From positions 193,898,052 to 193,962,051 of the forward strand of contig CP136067.1 of the NCBI GenBank assembly GCA_032622095.1: 64,000 bases of DNA, in the 5' to 3' direction. The DNA is from Siphonodentalium dalli. Taxonomy: Eukaryota > Mollusca > Scaphopoda > Gadilida > Siphonodentaliidae. Of this stretch, positions 1-11,560 are shown piece after piece. Position 1 is the first letter of the stretch. Each line of letters opens with the position of its first letter. A program made the translations under genes and the position numbers. The notes beneath the pieces were generated by a model. That model ran no database searches. It had not been told where the DNA came from and saw nothing but the letters and a program-made list of their open reading frames with translations.

Positions 1-554
1 CGGTTAGTAGAATATATATATTATACATCATTAGCAGCGGAATTGTTTACTGACCCACCCAAACCAATCGCGCTACATCACGGCATCGTATCTCTCGTAT
101 TTATTGAAAAATTCAGTTTCATAAACCCGGAAGGAAAGTGAATTTTTCCAAAGACAGCCATTGGTGTTCGGGCGCATATGTGTACTCTCTATAGTTCATA
201 CCCAACATAATATATAACGAAGAAGTCGTGTATACTACTGTATATACGCTCTAAATATTTATGGAGTTATATTTCAGTCCATATGTATGTTTTCAAATCG
301 GCATTCGTGTTAATTCAGTCTTTGTGTATTTATTTAACTATATATTGTGTTGGGTATGAACTATAGAGAGTACACATATGCGCCCGAACACCAATGGCTG
401 TCTTTGGAAAAATTCACTTTCCTTCCGGGTTTATGAAACTGAATTTTTCAATAAATACGAGAGATACGATGCCGTGATGTAGCGCGATTGGTTTGGGTGG
501 GTCAGTAAACAATTCCGCTGCTAATGATGTATAATATATATATTCTACTAACCG
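1..554. repeat. Long inverted repeat (foldback), 207-bp arms
   Basis: Positions 1-207 and 348-554 are reverse complements with almost no mismatch, separated by a 140-bp loop. The left arm begins at the first base of the window, so the true end may lie outside it. No coding content is evident; short open frames here are mirror images of each other. Probably a foldback or MITE-type element. Confidence 0.9.
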
Positions 555-1015
555 TCTATTGTGTTTGTGAAGCCCAAGTCGGTGTAAAAATCGCACTTTC
601 TTACCGAGTTTAGCGGACATCATGTCGAACGAGTGAAATTTTACAGTCGGTTTGCGTCAGACCTGTGCTCATAACCAGAGTTTTTCTTAACCAATTTTTA
701 CAGGGGATGCATCAAATTGAAGAGTAATAACATATCTTTCTAACTATATATGAGGCATTTATGTTACAAAAATTATTTTGGTGTATTTTAACCTGATTGT
801 GGACATTGTAAAACTAATAAAAAATTAGGCCGGGCCAAGTTGGATACCTTTCTATAGGATTAAGTATTATTGGGGGTGGGGTCAATTTTTGTTCTGGGGA
901 CCTGTGCGTAAATTAGGGCCGATGAGATCGGCCCCTGGCACTGAAAGGGTTAATAAATGTATGCTGGATTTGTTTTGACGATGAAGAAGTAATCTTTTCC
1001 CCATTTTATTTTCAG
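555..1015. other. Intron sequence of the START-domain gene with a solo piggyBac-like end
   Basis: No exon is recognisable. At 931-949 lies a terminal sequence (CCTGGCACTGAAAGGG) followed by TTAA at 950-953. It matches the ends of the TTAA-flanked MITEs at 39.8 kb and 49.2 kb, so this is a broken copy of that family. Confidence 0.5.
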
Positions 1016-1095
1016 AGTTATATGAGAAAGATATCAATGGGAAGAGTATAATCTACTGGAACATTAGTTATCCATTCTTCATGTCTAACAGAGAT
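1016..1095 (+). CDS. PCTP: START-domain gene exon (encodes LYEKD...MSNRD)
   Basis: Acceptor ttttcag before 1016, donor gtatcc after 1095. It enters with two bases completing a codon (likely Glu) and ends in phase 0. It encodes 26 residues, including YWNISYPFFMSNRD, the strongly conserved strand of the PCTP START fold. Confidence 0.85.
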
Positions 1096-4000
1096 GTATC
1101 CTTCTTCAATATCAGCTGTTGTATCAACCTCTGTGGGATTACAAGTTTTTTCCTGTCCAATCTCAAAAAAAAAAAAATCACTCAACACACAATCACTCTA
1201 AACTAATCAAAATAGGTTCAGTATCCATATATACAGGTTACCTGCATCACTAATATATATATATGCGACACAACAGGGTATTCTCTAAGGTTGTGACTAG
1301 CCCTAACTAGATGACCAAATTAAATAATTTTCCATCTGCAGTCTGTTCCAATAACCATTAACAAGTAAAATATTTTTTTTACATGGCATTAGAAAAATCC
1401 GTGATAGGGGCTCAGAAGCCACCCACCTGGATCTTGTATTATGTAATTGTTTCAAGAACATGCTCCACCAAGCCCCGCTGAATAACCCAAACCTAGCGAA
1501 GTACTCAACCAATAGTTATACATGTATATGCTGTGAATTTAACCATAAAATTATAGACTCAAAATTCCAGCTAAAATTGATTTGGTCCTTAACTTATGTG
1601 TAGTATGTTTATAGCAGAGAGTTTAGAGAGATGGGGGAGGGTAACAAGAAGGTGTGGCTTGTCATGGCTAAAAGCGAGCTCGAGTCGAGTCTTCCGGAGA
1701 GAGATGGCGTGATCCGGGTTGATGACTACATCCAGAGTGCTGTTCTCACGACAGACGGCAAATGTGGAACCAAAGGTGCAATAAATATTACTGGTCTTTT
1801 GGAAGAGTTCGCACTGGGCCAGAAATTGATGGGCCAAAGCTTGGCCCATTCTCAATATGTTTTGGTCTGTTAGAAACTTCCTTGGGGCATTTATATTTCG
1901 AGAATTAAAAACAAAGTATCAATTGGGTGTAATATATTGTATATTAACAGAATATAACATGAATTTTCCCAGAAACTGTCACCCAGCTCGTTGAACCTCT
2001 TCATGTGCTCAGCTTTTGTGCCCAATATTAGGTCCACAACCTTCCTGAATTTCTGTTCACACCACGGGCATGCCACCTGTAGCACGTTTTGCATAGCCAT
2101 GTGCTGATTGAACAATTTCTAGATATCGGATATTTATAATTGAAGTCAGTTAATTTTTTTACTTTTGTCGGCTACTCTTACATTATCGAAATTTAACTTG
2201 TGTTTACACACGCTATTATTATGCTACACATACAATATTATAACTAATGCAACTCGCATTTATTTGAGCAACAGGTGCTTGTACAATATTATTTACTGAT
2301 GGGCAAAGCTATCGAAATCCTAGATGCACAAATTCGTCACAATTCTATACAAAATTTATTAACTGAGTGCACTAAATTTGATTCACGCTGAGCTTAGCAG
2401 TAATGCCCTAATTAATCGATTTCTTTAACCACAGCAGAATTATGGGTAACTTTTCCGATGAATGGCAACAAGCCATATTTCCGACTAAATCCTGAAAAGT
2501 TACCCATAATTCTGCTATGGTTAAAGGAGTCGATTAATTAGGGCATTACTGTAGCAAGGCTCAAATTGAATTTAGTGTTACGAGGTTAATAAATTTTGTA
2601 TAGAATTGTGATGAATTTGAGATCCATTTGATCACATAATCACATTTTAACAAGGAAAAACGATCTCAAAATGGCTGGTGTTAAAAGGCATTAATATTGA
2701 TTTCCTTTTTACAACCAAAGAGGAAGTAAAAGTTCAAGAAAAATGATCAAATATTATAATTATATTAACATAATTAACATAATAATATAGTTCCGGCATT
2801 GGCATTGCATCATTGTGATAAGCTCTTACATCACTGCACATGCGGATAATACACATGTGTCTTACTAAAAAATATGAGGCCCGGTTTGGGGGGCTAATTA
2901 TGTGATAAAACCTGTTTTTAGGTTTTCTCTTTACTCTATTTCAGCATTCATGAAATATTATGATAACCCAAAAGGTATGATACCGACATGGCTGATCAAC
3001 TGGGGCGCAAAGGTGAGAATTATTATATAATTTTTTTAAATCTTTTAAGATGGTGTATCTCTACATTAACTTTTTGCATTGATTCAGAGGCATTAAAGGT
3101 ACTCAATCCGATTTGATGGTCCCCATATCAGATTCCAACAACAACATTTAAAAAAATGCCGCTTCAGTAATTAGAATCGATTAATTGCCCAAAAATAATG
3201 CTAACCACAGTCAACTATAGTTTAAAATTGCCCAAAACCTGTTATTTATTGAAACTTTTCTCAATGAAATTTTGCCGGTTTGTCAAATATCTGACACAAA
3301 AAAGCCACTTGATTTTAGAGTTATCCATCTTCATCCACAATTTGGTCCGAAACCGTCTTCTCGTCGACTCTTTACTGGGCCACTTAAAACTTATTAGTGG
3401 TGAAAATTAATAGATTTAAAAAATTGATATCTGATCACTCTGAGCTTTGATGGGTGGGTTCCTCTACTCAAATCAAATATTTTTTACCCCTGAAGCCAAG
3501 GAAATAGTAATTTGCAAGCATTAATTCAGATTATGCATCTTTAAATAATAATTTTGATTCTGAGAGACCATTTATCAGGAGTTTCTATAACTAGGAATTA
3601 ATTTGTTCCCTAACTTTTCCCACTAACTGGGACATTAAAGAGACTAAAGGCCTTCAAAGTTGGTTCATGCAAAATAGCTAGATCATGCCATGAATCTCTA
3701 CTATGGCTAACTCCTGTAGAGATCATATTCCACCAGTACAAAACTTTGGAACTTTTTGAAGTTTTGATAGGGAACCTTATAAAATCGAAAAAATAACAAG
3801 GGGAATATATTTCTTAGTTATGATCTGTTCCTTAATAATGTACTTCACTATAGGTGAAGGTTCCAACTCAAAATTTCATGATTTAAGTGACTTTGTGAGC
3901 AATTTTTCTTTGCGTTTCTTACAATTATGGAAGTTTTCCTGGGTAATTAATTAAATGTTTATTGCGATATCGGCTCTCAAAAGTCACAGAAAAGCATGCA

Positions 4001-6726
4001 ATTTTGAGTTGGGACCTTCACATACAGTGAAGTACACTAATAAGGAACAGATAATCATTTAAGAAATATATTACCCCATGTTATTTTTTCGACTTTATAA
4101 GGTTCCCTGTCAAAACTTCAAAAAGTTCTAAGATTGTGTACTGGTGGAATATGATCTCTATGGGCGTTAGCCAGAGTAAAGATTCATTGCATGATCTAGA
4201 AAAATAGCGTACATGTCTGTAAAACAACTATCATCAACAAATACATGAAAAAAAACTTTTTTCTTATTTCTGATATTAATAACTCTCTAATAATGAGATT
4301 TCGAACGTCAAAACCATTGTTATTGTTACTGTTACAGTGGAATTACTGATAAAAGTTGAATAAAGATACCAAAGTATAAACAAAACATTGGAAAAGGTCA
4401 AAGCATTGAAAAATAGTTTGAAAATCATATTCAGTCTAAAATATTTGAAGCTACTAAATGATTCGAGATGTTTGAGGATAATTCACTGTAACAGTTTTAT
4501 TTACATAATATTGGTTTCATTGTCCTCGAAATTTTGTGATTGGAGATCTATTAATAATTAATATAAGAATAAAGTTTACGGTATATACAATAATGCCCTA
4601 AATAATCAACTCCTTAACCACAGAGAATATTATGGGTAATATTTTGGGATTTAGTCAGAAATATGGCTTGTTGCCATTCATCGGAAAGCTCTCACTGTGC
4701 GATGCATGGCAACAAGCCATATTTCCAACTAAATCCTGAAAATTTACCCATAATTCTGCTGTGGTTAAGGAGTCGATTATTTAGGGCATTACTGTATATC
4801 TCCATGTTCTTCTATGCGGTGATGTTTTTACTTATATGTTTTTGCATATTTACTCATTATGAGTGCCTTGGGTCCCTTTAATCATAAGATGTCAGTTCAC
4901 GAAATACCATAAAATGTGATCGGCCTCTCGTTAAATTAAAGTTTTAGAAAAACTGGCAAAACAAATTCAGAAATGGCCAAAAAAAATTCTAAAAGAATTT
5001 TCTGGTCAGCGCGAACACATAATGGAAGAAATAGTTTCTTTGGCTCAAGCAATAGGAAGTGTGAACCATCACAGCACAAAGTGATAGACGTCATTTATAA
5101 AATAATATCTCTTGAATAACAAGTATAGGAAACACTCTCTTATATGCAGATACTAGCAAACCATTACCAAATATGATAAAATAGAACAAGTGATACATTA
5201 ATGGGACATACAGCCTTTATGGGTGGTAGATATGAGAAATCATTAACCCTTCCATAACTGGAGCTTCCTAAAATTTTGCAAAAACTCAATGCATCCTCTT
5301 TTATCACATAATTTGGCCATAAAAGCAGTTTCATAATTATCGGTAATATACACGTTTAATATCAGCGCGTGCGATGACGTCACGGCGTTCTTCAAATAAC
5401 TTGCGATCGCTGTAGTTTATGATTGTTGTTTTCGGTGAATATTTCGCGTTGCTTCGGGTTTATTTGATCATGTGATAAAAGGTATCTCACACTCGTCCTA
5501 TTTTATACGTAATTTATCAACCTCGTCCTCTAAATTCTATTTGAGCCTCGGTAAACCTCGGCTCAATTCGAATTTAGTGAACTCGGTTGATAAATTCCGT
5601 ATAAAATAGAAACTCATGTGAGATCCTCTATGTATATGCGAGTCTCGGAAATATGGCTTGTTGCCATTCATCGGAAAGCTCTCAATGGCTTGGAATTGTC
5701 ATGATTAGCCCCTTGCCATGAAACTACATGCAAAATGCCCCAAATTCATTTTCTGTAGTTCCTTTCATGACATTAAACTCATTATGGTGGTAGAATTAGG
5801 AATCATTAGCATAATTGTACAATTTACCATCCTGAACATATATGCCTTCTGAAAAATAACTTCACTGCTCAAGCCTGCTCAAGTCTGTCATTGCAGAATG
5901 AAGTCCCCAGAGGGAGAATTTAGTGACGCTATCTTGCACAGAGGGGCTAGCATCACCAAATTCACCCTCATTCTGCTTAGGACTCATACTTCCGGGAAGT
6001 ACATGTATCTATAGTCTCAAATTAACTTAGTTTTTGTTACTTTTTCCTGTCCGGGAAGTTTCTATATCCCCTAATTTTCAGAAGATAAAATGCATAATCG
6101 AGGTGAATAATGTGCGAACATCACTAACTTCAACTGGGGGAACATCAATATGATGCTAGGTTTCCCATAGCAGTTGAGTTATAAGCATAATGTTCCCAGA
6201 GTGTGAACTTAGTGACACTTGCCCATCATAAACTCAGTGATGCTTGCATGTCATGCGGGATAGTGTCACTAAATTCACACTCTCGTGACCTCATTCTGCA
6301 AATGACAGACATACTACAGTAATGCCCTAATTAATCAAATCTTTAACCAGAGAGCTTTCCGATGAATGGCAACAAGCCATATATCCGACTAAATCCTGAA
6401 AAGTTGCCCATAATTCTGCTGTGGTTAAGGGGTCGATTACTTAGGGCATTACTGTATTTGCAGGCTTGTCACTGCTTGTTTCAGACTGGAGCTCCACACA
6501 CAAATCCTGATCAGGCATGTCACAATGCTGCAATTGAACTTGACTAAAAGTTCTATAGTTGATTCAGAGTGGAGCTGCACCTTTCCTAATAGCACACATA
6601 TGTGTACCTAAACCTGGCTAATGATTTTATTGTTCATTTCAGACTGGAGTCCCACAGTTCCTGACTATCATGCAGAAGGCTTGTCGAGGTTACCCAGAGT
6701 ACCTGAAGCGTAAAGAAAAGAGCTGA
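1016..6726 (+). CDS. PCTP: Phosphatidylcholine transfer protein-like (START domain), 3' part, four exons
   Basis: Coding exons 1016-1095, 1604-1775, 2945-3012 and 6643-6726 join in frame (about 133 codons, then TGA at 6724-6726). Seen: each exon has AG before and GT after, and phases agree across all three junctions (0, 1, 0). The protein reads YPFFMSNRD, then a beta-strand region with GVIRVDDY, then YYDNPKGMIPTWLINWGAK, then GVPQFL and a basic tail KRKEKS. Known: these are hallmarks of the C-terminal half of PCTP (STARD2), a cytosolic START protein that binds one phosphatidylcholine and shuttles it between membranes; the last helix after the W-x-x-N-W motif closes the lipid pocket. The N-terminal half, with the first helices and early strands, must lie upstream of base 1. 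Other STARD10/STARD7-type members are less likely because the tail stops soon after the final helix. Confidence 0.85.
1604..1775 (+). CDS. PCTP: START-domain gene exon (YVYSRE...GTK)
   Basis: Acceptor tgtgtag before 1604, donor gtgcaa after 1775. 172 nt, entering in phase 0 and leaving one base. It encodes 57 residues with the central beta strands, including LPERDGVIRVDDY. An ATG-started frame from 1631 is only part of this exon read through into the intron. Confidence 0.85.
2398..2551. mobile_element. Mariner-type palindromic MITE (CAGTAATGCCC family), copy 1
   Basis: Inverted ends CAGTAATGCCCTAATTAATC and its complement flank a core containing GGCAACAAGCCATATTTCC. The palindrome continues outward to about 2325 and 2625. 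Related copies lie at 4588-4794, 6317-6454 and, partial, at 5645-5690 and 47690-47793. Two other copies are flanked by TA, as expected for Tc1/mariner insertions. Confidence 0.8.
2945..3012 (+). CDS. PCTP: START-domain gene exon (FMKYYDNP...NWGAK)
   Basis: Acceptor atttcag before 2945, donor gtgaga after 3012. 68 nt: two bases complete an Ala codon with the preceding exon, then 22 codons encode FMKYYDNPKGMIPTWLINW and GAK. This is the most diagnostic PCTP segment in the window. Confidence 0.9.
3095..3544 (+). mobile_element. Recurrent 440-bp MITE (AAAGGTACTCAATCCGAT family), copy 1
   Basis: It starts ttaaaggtactcaatccg and ends ttatgcatctttaa. The body is shared with copies at 22820-23203 and 34381-34822 (same strand), 18800-19245, 23820-24245 and 61510-61965 (opposite strand), and partial copies at 13989-14145 and 47929-48060. 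Copies differ by point changes and small gaps. Short open frames in it recur in all copies and are not genes. Confidence 0.85.
3670..4208. repeat. Inverted repeat with about 230-bp arms
   Basis: Arms 3670-3898 and 3977-4208 are imperfect reverse complements with scattered mismatches; the loop is about 80 bp. No coding content. It lies in the last intron of the START-domain gene. Confidence 0.75.
4588..4794. mobile_element. Mariner-type palindromic MITE, copy 2
   Basis: Ends CAATAATGCCC and GGGCATTACTG, flanked on both sides by TA (4586-4587 and 4795-4796). The core contains two inverted copies of GGCTTGTTGCCAT. It is in the last intron of the START-domain gene. Confidence 0.8.
5479..5624. 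repeat. Palindromic repeat with arms of about 70 bp
   Basis: TCTCACACTCGTCC..ATTTATCAA pairs with its complement on the right side, ending at GAGATCC. It resembles the inner palindrome of the 13.7, 36.4 and 56.0 kb repeats (ACTCGTCC beside TATAAATTCCGTATAAA-like sequence). Confidence 0.6.
5871..6314. mobile_element. Double-palindrome MITE (GTCTGTCATTTGCAGAATGA family), copy 1
   Basis: Two palindromes, each reading GCAGAATGAGGTC..GAATTTAGTGATGCTA to its complement, sit at the two ends of a roughly 440-bp element with an unrelated middle. The outer ends AAGCCT..GTCTGTCATT and AATGACAGAC are inverted. Other copies: 13102-13544, 26412-26665 (middle missing) and 45280-45725. Confidence 0.75.
6317..6454. 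mobile_element. Mariner-type palindromic MITE, copy 3
   Basis: CAGTAATGCCC at the left and GGGCATTACTG at the right, both flanked by TA. It abuts the right end of the preceding double-palindrome element, so it inserted at or beside that terminus. Confidence 0.8.
6643..6726 (+). CDS. PCTP: START-domain gene terminal exon
   Basis: Acceptor catttcag before 6643; 27 codons then TGA. It encodes TGVPQFLTIMQKACRGY and a basic C-terminus. This is the C-terminal alpha helix of START proteins. A weak polyadenylation signal (ATTAAA) is at 6910-6915. Confidence 0.88.
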   Translation, partial: TGVPQFLTIMQKACRGYPEYLKRKEKS

Positions 6727-9048
6727 TGAATGTTATGACTAGGATTTCATTCATTTTTTTATTTATTTATTATGTATTTATTTATTTATTTATATCATAT
6801 CTTCATTAATTTCAAATGAACACATGTTTTTGCATTTTCTATTTGAATGTATATGTCATTATATTCATTTGCATTAATCTTGATCAAATGAACTTATTTT
6901 ACACTTATTATTAAATTATTGAATTCTTCAACTAAATGTTTTTGTTGTAATTATTCTGTTATATATAACAGAATCGTATTCACTGACTGGTCAATTGCGA
7001 ATGTGTTTTATTCCCCATGAAAACACACCATAAAATGAAAGTCAAATCTTGTTGAGGTAAATTACTAGAAGCAGATTGTAGAAGAAATTAGCAAAAAAGC
7101 TACATAAGTATGAAATGAATTTAGTTTGGGTGTGTTTTATTGAGGGATATGGGGCTGTGGTTGATTAAGCACATTTAGTGAGAACTGTTATTAGGCACGA
7201 GGCTGTTATTGTCATAAAAACATACCCAAACTACATTCATTTCATAACTGACTATATATACAAGTACATAAATATGCTGTGATAGCAACGTGACTTTTGT
7301 TTTGACAGCATAATCTAAAATAATATGGAAGCAGAGGTATAAATACGTAAAGTAAGGCCCAAAAAAAAGAGTTTTGGTTCTTGGGCAATTTTTGTCTTCA
7401 AATCAATGAGGGAGGGAGGGTTTAATTTTTATTTTTAATTTTTTTCTGCGCATAGTAAGCATGGACAAAGATACCTTCCTCTGTCTAGTAATAACCAGAA
7501 AGGTAGAGGGAACTGTTATGCATATAAACTCATTTAATCTTATATAGAAATGACGTTGTACTACCAGTGTATGACTGGGATTACCTAACAATATATTATG
7601 CCCCTGACATTAACTACTGTTATTGTTGTCTAAAAACTGATACCTCCCCATTCTAATATGTGATCCTGAATTTAGTCCTGTGCCTTTCAATTGTATAAAG
7701 TTACAATTAGTGTAAGTTGTTCACAATGACTAATTGTAAGAAGAGCATGAGGATCAGCTAATCATAATTGTAGTCATCTACTTCATGTTGTAAGCCCGCA
7801 AGTCACTTTTTAACACATTACATGCCAGAGCTCAATGCACAATATTCAACACATATCTGCTATGGACATGTTTATAAAAAAAAAAAAAAATTCAAATTTA
7901 TTTTTTCGTAAGCTTTTTTGTCATAACATCAGGCATTGCAATAAAAAGGCCTAATGCGGCCCCTTTTATTCAATGCGGCAGGGCCTGAGAACGAAAACCT
8001 TTTTTTTTTGGCCTAATAATTCCTCAACAACTACTCGGACACCTATGGACCTCATGTACAGCTCTTTGATGGGAACATAGCTAAACTATTGGTCACCACT
8101 CAGCACCACTGGGAAAATTTAATGAAACGAATATTTGCAATGAACCTGTAGCTGCGTAGTTTTACGTCAGTTGTCCAAATTAAACATGGGTGTTTGTATT
8201 CTATTAAATACACAAAATACTGAAGCAAATATGCTTATTTTCACGCATAATGGTTCATGTGGAGATATTGCAATACACATTCAAGTTCAGTCCGGTGTTT
8301 AGCACAACTTGTGAGGTTATGTCATCAATACAGAAAATATGCATTGTGTAGAACAATCTCTTGGGAGTTTGCAATGTAAAATAAAGATGTTTCATGGTAT
8401 TTTTCGGAACATGGTCTTTTGTTTCATGGAGTGTTCGATGTGGGTTATCTTATTATACTATTAGTCTGGTAAGTTCTTTCATAATTTGACCAATTAATGC
8501 ATCATAAAGTTAGTACAGTAGTACGTTTTGTCAAAGCTGTTGCAAATGTTCTGTGCATAATTGTAGACATATCAAATTTCGTGGACAATGGGACAATTTA
8601 GCACCTGGGCAGGGGGGGGGGGGGAAATTACAAGGTGGAAATTTTGTGTTTTTCAGTTTTGGGGACCCACCACCCCGGGAGCGTAAGTTTTTTCCACCCA
8701 GGTCTGGGACACCCACCCGGAATCGTAAGTTTTTTTCACCCAGGTCTGGGACACCCACCCCCAAAATTGATGAAAATCTTGTAAATTCTACTAAATAATG
8801 TGTTGTTGGCAGGGTATAAAGGGTCTGTCATTGTGTCTGCGTCAGAACTGAGAGAACGCTGATCAAGTACACCCACAAAAAAATAAACAAACAAAGCACA
8901 TGGCAACAAAACTAGTGACAAAACCTTTAAAAACCCAAATATTTATGGTTATAAAGGTAAAATATCCATTTTAACAGGATAGTTATGTCCCTTATTAGCA
9001 ATAGGTTAAAATATGTGCACGTGTAAGGTAAAAACACCAACAATTTGA
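6727..9048. other. 3' flank and intergenic DNA without a recognised gene
   Basis: AT-rich. It contains a short inverted repeat (arms near 7111-7138 and 7216-7243, TTTAGTTTGGGTGTG type) and poly-A runs. At 8690-8760 a phrase CACCCAGGTCTGGGACACCC occurs twice, 50 bp apart, beside a G-run at 8613. No frame with family resemblance was found. Confidence 0.5.
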
Positions 9049-9510
9049 TTAAATAAACACAAATTTGATTTTTGAGACAGTGCAAATTCTTTTGGGATTG
9101 CACATCTACTTGCAATCACATCGCCCTCAATGTGCTGAGGATTATGCGGAGGCTACATCTACTTGATTGGGTGGGATTCGAACCCCAGCCCATGATAGCA
9201 AGCGCGCCTTGTGACTCAAAGTCCGACGTCAATACCACACGGCAAGAAGCTCAAATGGCCACTGTACTGTGCTCTATCTCCTATATATATATACTATAGA
9301 GACCTTAAAATGTGCATATACATGTAGTGTCCTAAGTGCGACGTCAGAATACAGCGGTCATTTGAGCTTCCTTTTTTGGGGTTGCTTCGGTGGCCGTGGG
9401 GTATTGACGTCAGACTTTGAGTCGCAAGGCGCGCTCGCAGTCATGGGCAGGGGTTCGAATCCCACCCAATCAAAAAAATATTGCACCGTCTCAAAACTTA
9501 AATTTGCTTC
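9049..9510. mobile_element. Head-to-head pair of tRNA-derived SINEs
   Basis: The + strand copy at about 9380-9475 and the - strand copy at about 9159-9240 both contain a Pol III B-box-like GGTTCGAATCCC and an A-box-like TGGCCGTGGGGTA, with GACTTTGAGTC between them. The layout, with a long variable arm, resembles a class II (Leu/Ser) tRNA. Tails share GAGAC(A/G)GTGCAA. The copies face each other across about 110 bp. Not a functional tRNA: acceptor pairing is imperfect. Confidence 0.7.
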
Positions 9511-9599
9511 TAAAAATAGGCACCTGGTGTGTTGTATAGTCCCAAGCATGTTATAAGGACCAGCTCGGCTCGGCATGTTTCGGAGGCAATAAATATAAC

Positions 9600-10740
9600 A
9601 TTGCTACTGTGCTATATCTCCTATATAAATAAGCACAGTTCCAGTCCTCTCCATGTGGTGAAATCACTGGTGAGCAATGAGGAGCTCCCCTTAAAATCAT
9701 TCTAGGCGAGTGGTGAGTATAGTATCCCAGAGGGGGGGGGGAGTACGGGAGGGGTCATGGGGCTCCCCTGAAAATGTTTTAAATTAGATGCTCTGAGATT
9801 GAATTTTTGATGTTTGGAGAGAACAACACGTTATTATGTGACTTAAGTCACTGTAGTCATGTATCGACATCGACCATGTACTTCGACCACGTGGTCACTG
9901 TATTTATTGTTTATGCAATATCTTGACTGATATCATTAATATAAACAAATGAGGCCAACGGTGTTTCGGCTTTTTGACAGCAAATCAATCTAAAGGGTCA
10001 TACTTTACCGGTATTTATTTAAAAGTACTAGGGTTTCCAGTGGGATTTCAAGGAATGAGGGAACCAAGAACTTTTAAGCAATATGAATTTCTATGTTAGT
10101 TACTATTTATGTATTTTGTTGTTTTGATGTTACATGATTTATGTTGTATGCAGTTGTATACAGTTTTATATGTTATATCTCACTGTGACCACTCATGAGA
10201 TACTTCCGGTATTCACTCAAAACACGCAGGCATCCTCTATGTATAATAAGTTTAAAAAACCATGATAAACTATGAGAAAAGATGAGAATGGATTTTTTTT
10301 TCATTGCAATTTTTGTCCTCGACCAAAACCGGACCCACCCCATGGTTTCAACTGTTAAAGGGAGAATTTGTGGATAAAAAATTAAATATAGAGCCCCCCC
10401 CCTCACTTGTAAAAGGCTATAGCATGCACTACTATATGAATCTGATTGTTTCCATTCATTTTGAAGCTGTAATTTGTCTTAGAAATGAGTTTGGAAAAAA
10501 AATTGCATGATATCAGAAAAAATCTGCATTCCGAGCTCGGGGACACCCACCCACCCGGTCCTTGTATCCTGTAATTTTTTTCTGACCCCACCCTGACCTG
10601 GGGGATATATTGTTACACACAGAACAAAAGAGCTAACAAAAAGTTTGTTTACAACAAACCCAACCACAAAAAAGCTCCCGATCCTGTTGTGATGTTTGGA
10701 GAGTTTTGCAATAAACTCGTTCAAACATGTTCAATGACAA
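9600..10740. other. Intergenic DNA, nothing recognised
   Basis: Low-complexity G runs (9734-9743) and C runs. Several short open frames show no family resemblance. Another copy of the GGGACACCCACCC phrase is near 10541. Confidence 0.5.
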
Positions 10741-10741
10741 G

Positions 10742-11560
10742 TTTTGGGGGATTTCTGATGATGTGTACTGCACACCCTACAGGTCACATCTCTCATCCCA
10801 TTATCACCAAACTTCATATATATCTTCGGGGTGACCTCTAGATGGAAGCTAACAATTTTTTCCGAATTCTGTTAAAAAAACATGGCCACCAGCGGCCATA
10901 TTGGATTTCAAATTTGGGTCCATCGGCACACCATGCAGCCCACATTTATTGGTGAATTATTTAGAAAATTTACACGCAAGTTTAGGATTACCTCTAGATG
11001 GGAGCTTTCAAATTTTAACTATTTTGGATGAAAAACATGGCCACCTGCAGAAATCATGGAATTTACTCTTTGTATGACTAAATAGCTTGGCACTTCAGAC
11101 TGCATCCCTCATCTGATCGCCACCAAACTTCATATGTAACTTCGGGGTGACTTCTAGAGCTATCAATTTACTTCCCGAAATTTGTTTAAAAACATGGCCG
11201 CCAGCAGCCAATTTGGATTTCAAATTTGAATCCATCAGTAAATACATGTGCACACCATGCAGCCCGCATTTATTAGAGAATTGTTTTGAAATTTAATGGG
11301 CATGTTTAGGATCACCTCTAGATGGGAGCTATCAAATCTGAACAATTTTGGATGAAAAACACGGCAGCCATGCATCTTGGATTTTACTCTTTTTATTTGT
11401 GTGACTAAATCCTTTGGCAAGTCCCTACAGACCACATCCCTCACCCGATCGTCACCAAACTTCATGCTGATCTTCTGGGTGACCACTAAAAGGGAGCCAT
11501 CAGATTATTTTTCAAATTTCGTTTAAAAACATGGCCACCAGCGGTCATCGTGGCAGGATG
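10742..11560 (-). repeat. Satellite-like tandem repeat (ATGGCCGCC family), dimeric unit about 325 bp
   Basis: The phrase CACCAAACTTCAT recurs at about 10807, 11131 and 11454, giving a roughly 325-bp higher-order unit made of two alternating units of about 165 bp. Each carries AAAACATGGCC(A/G)CCAGC. The same family, in the other orientation, forms the array at 21.5-22.7 kb and a fragment at 58.6-58.8 kb. Confidence 0.75.

Noticed and set aside
9390-9475. A functional tRNA gene
   Set aside because: B box is good, but acceptor pairing is poor and a second diverged inverted copy with a shared tail marks it as a SINE.
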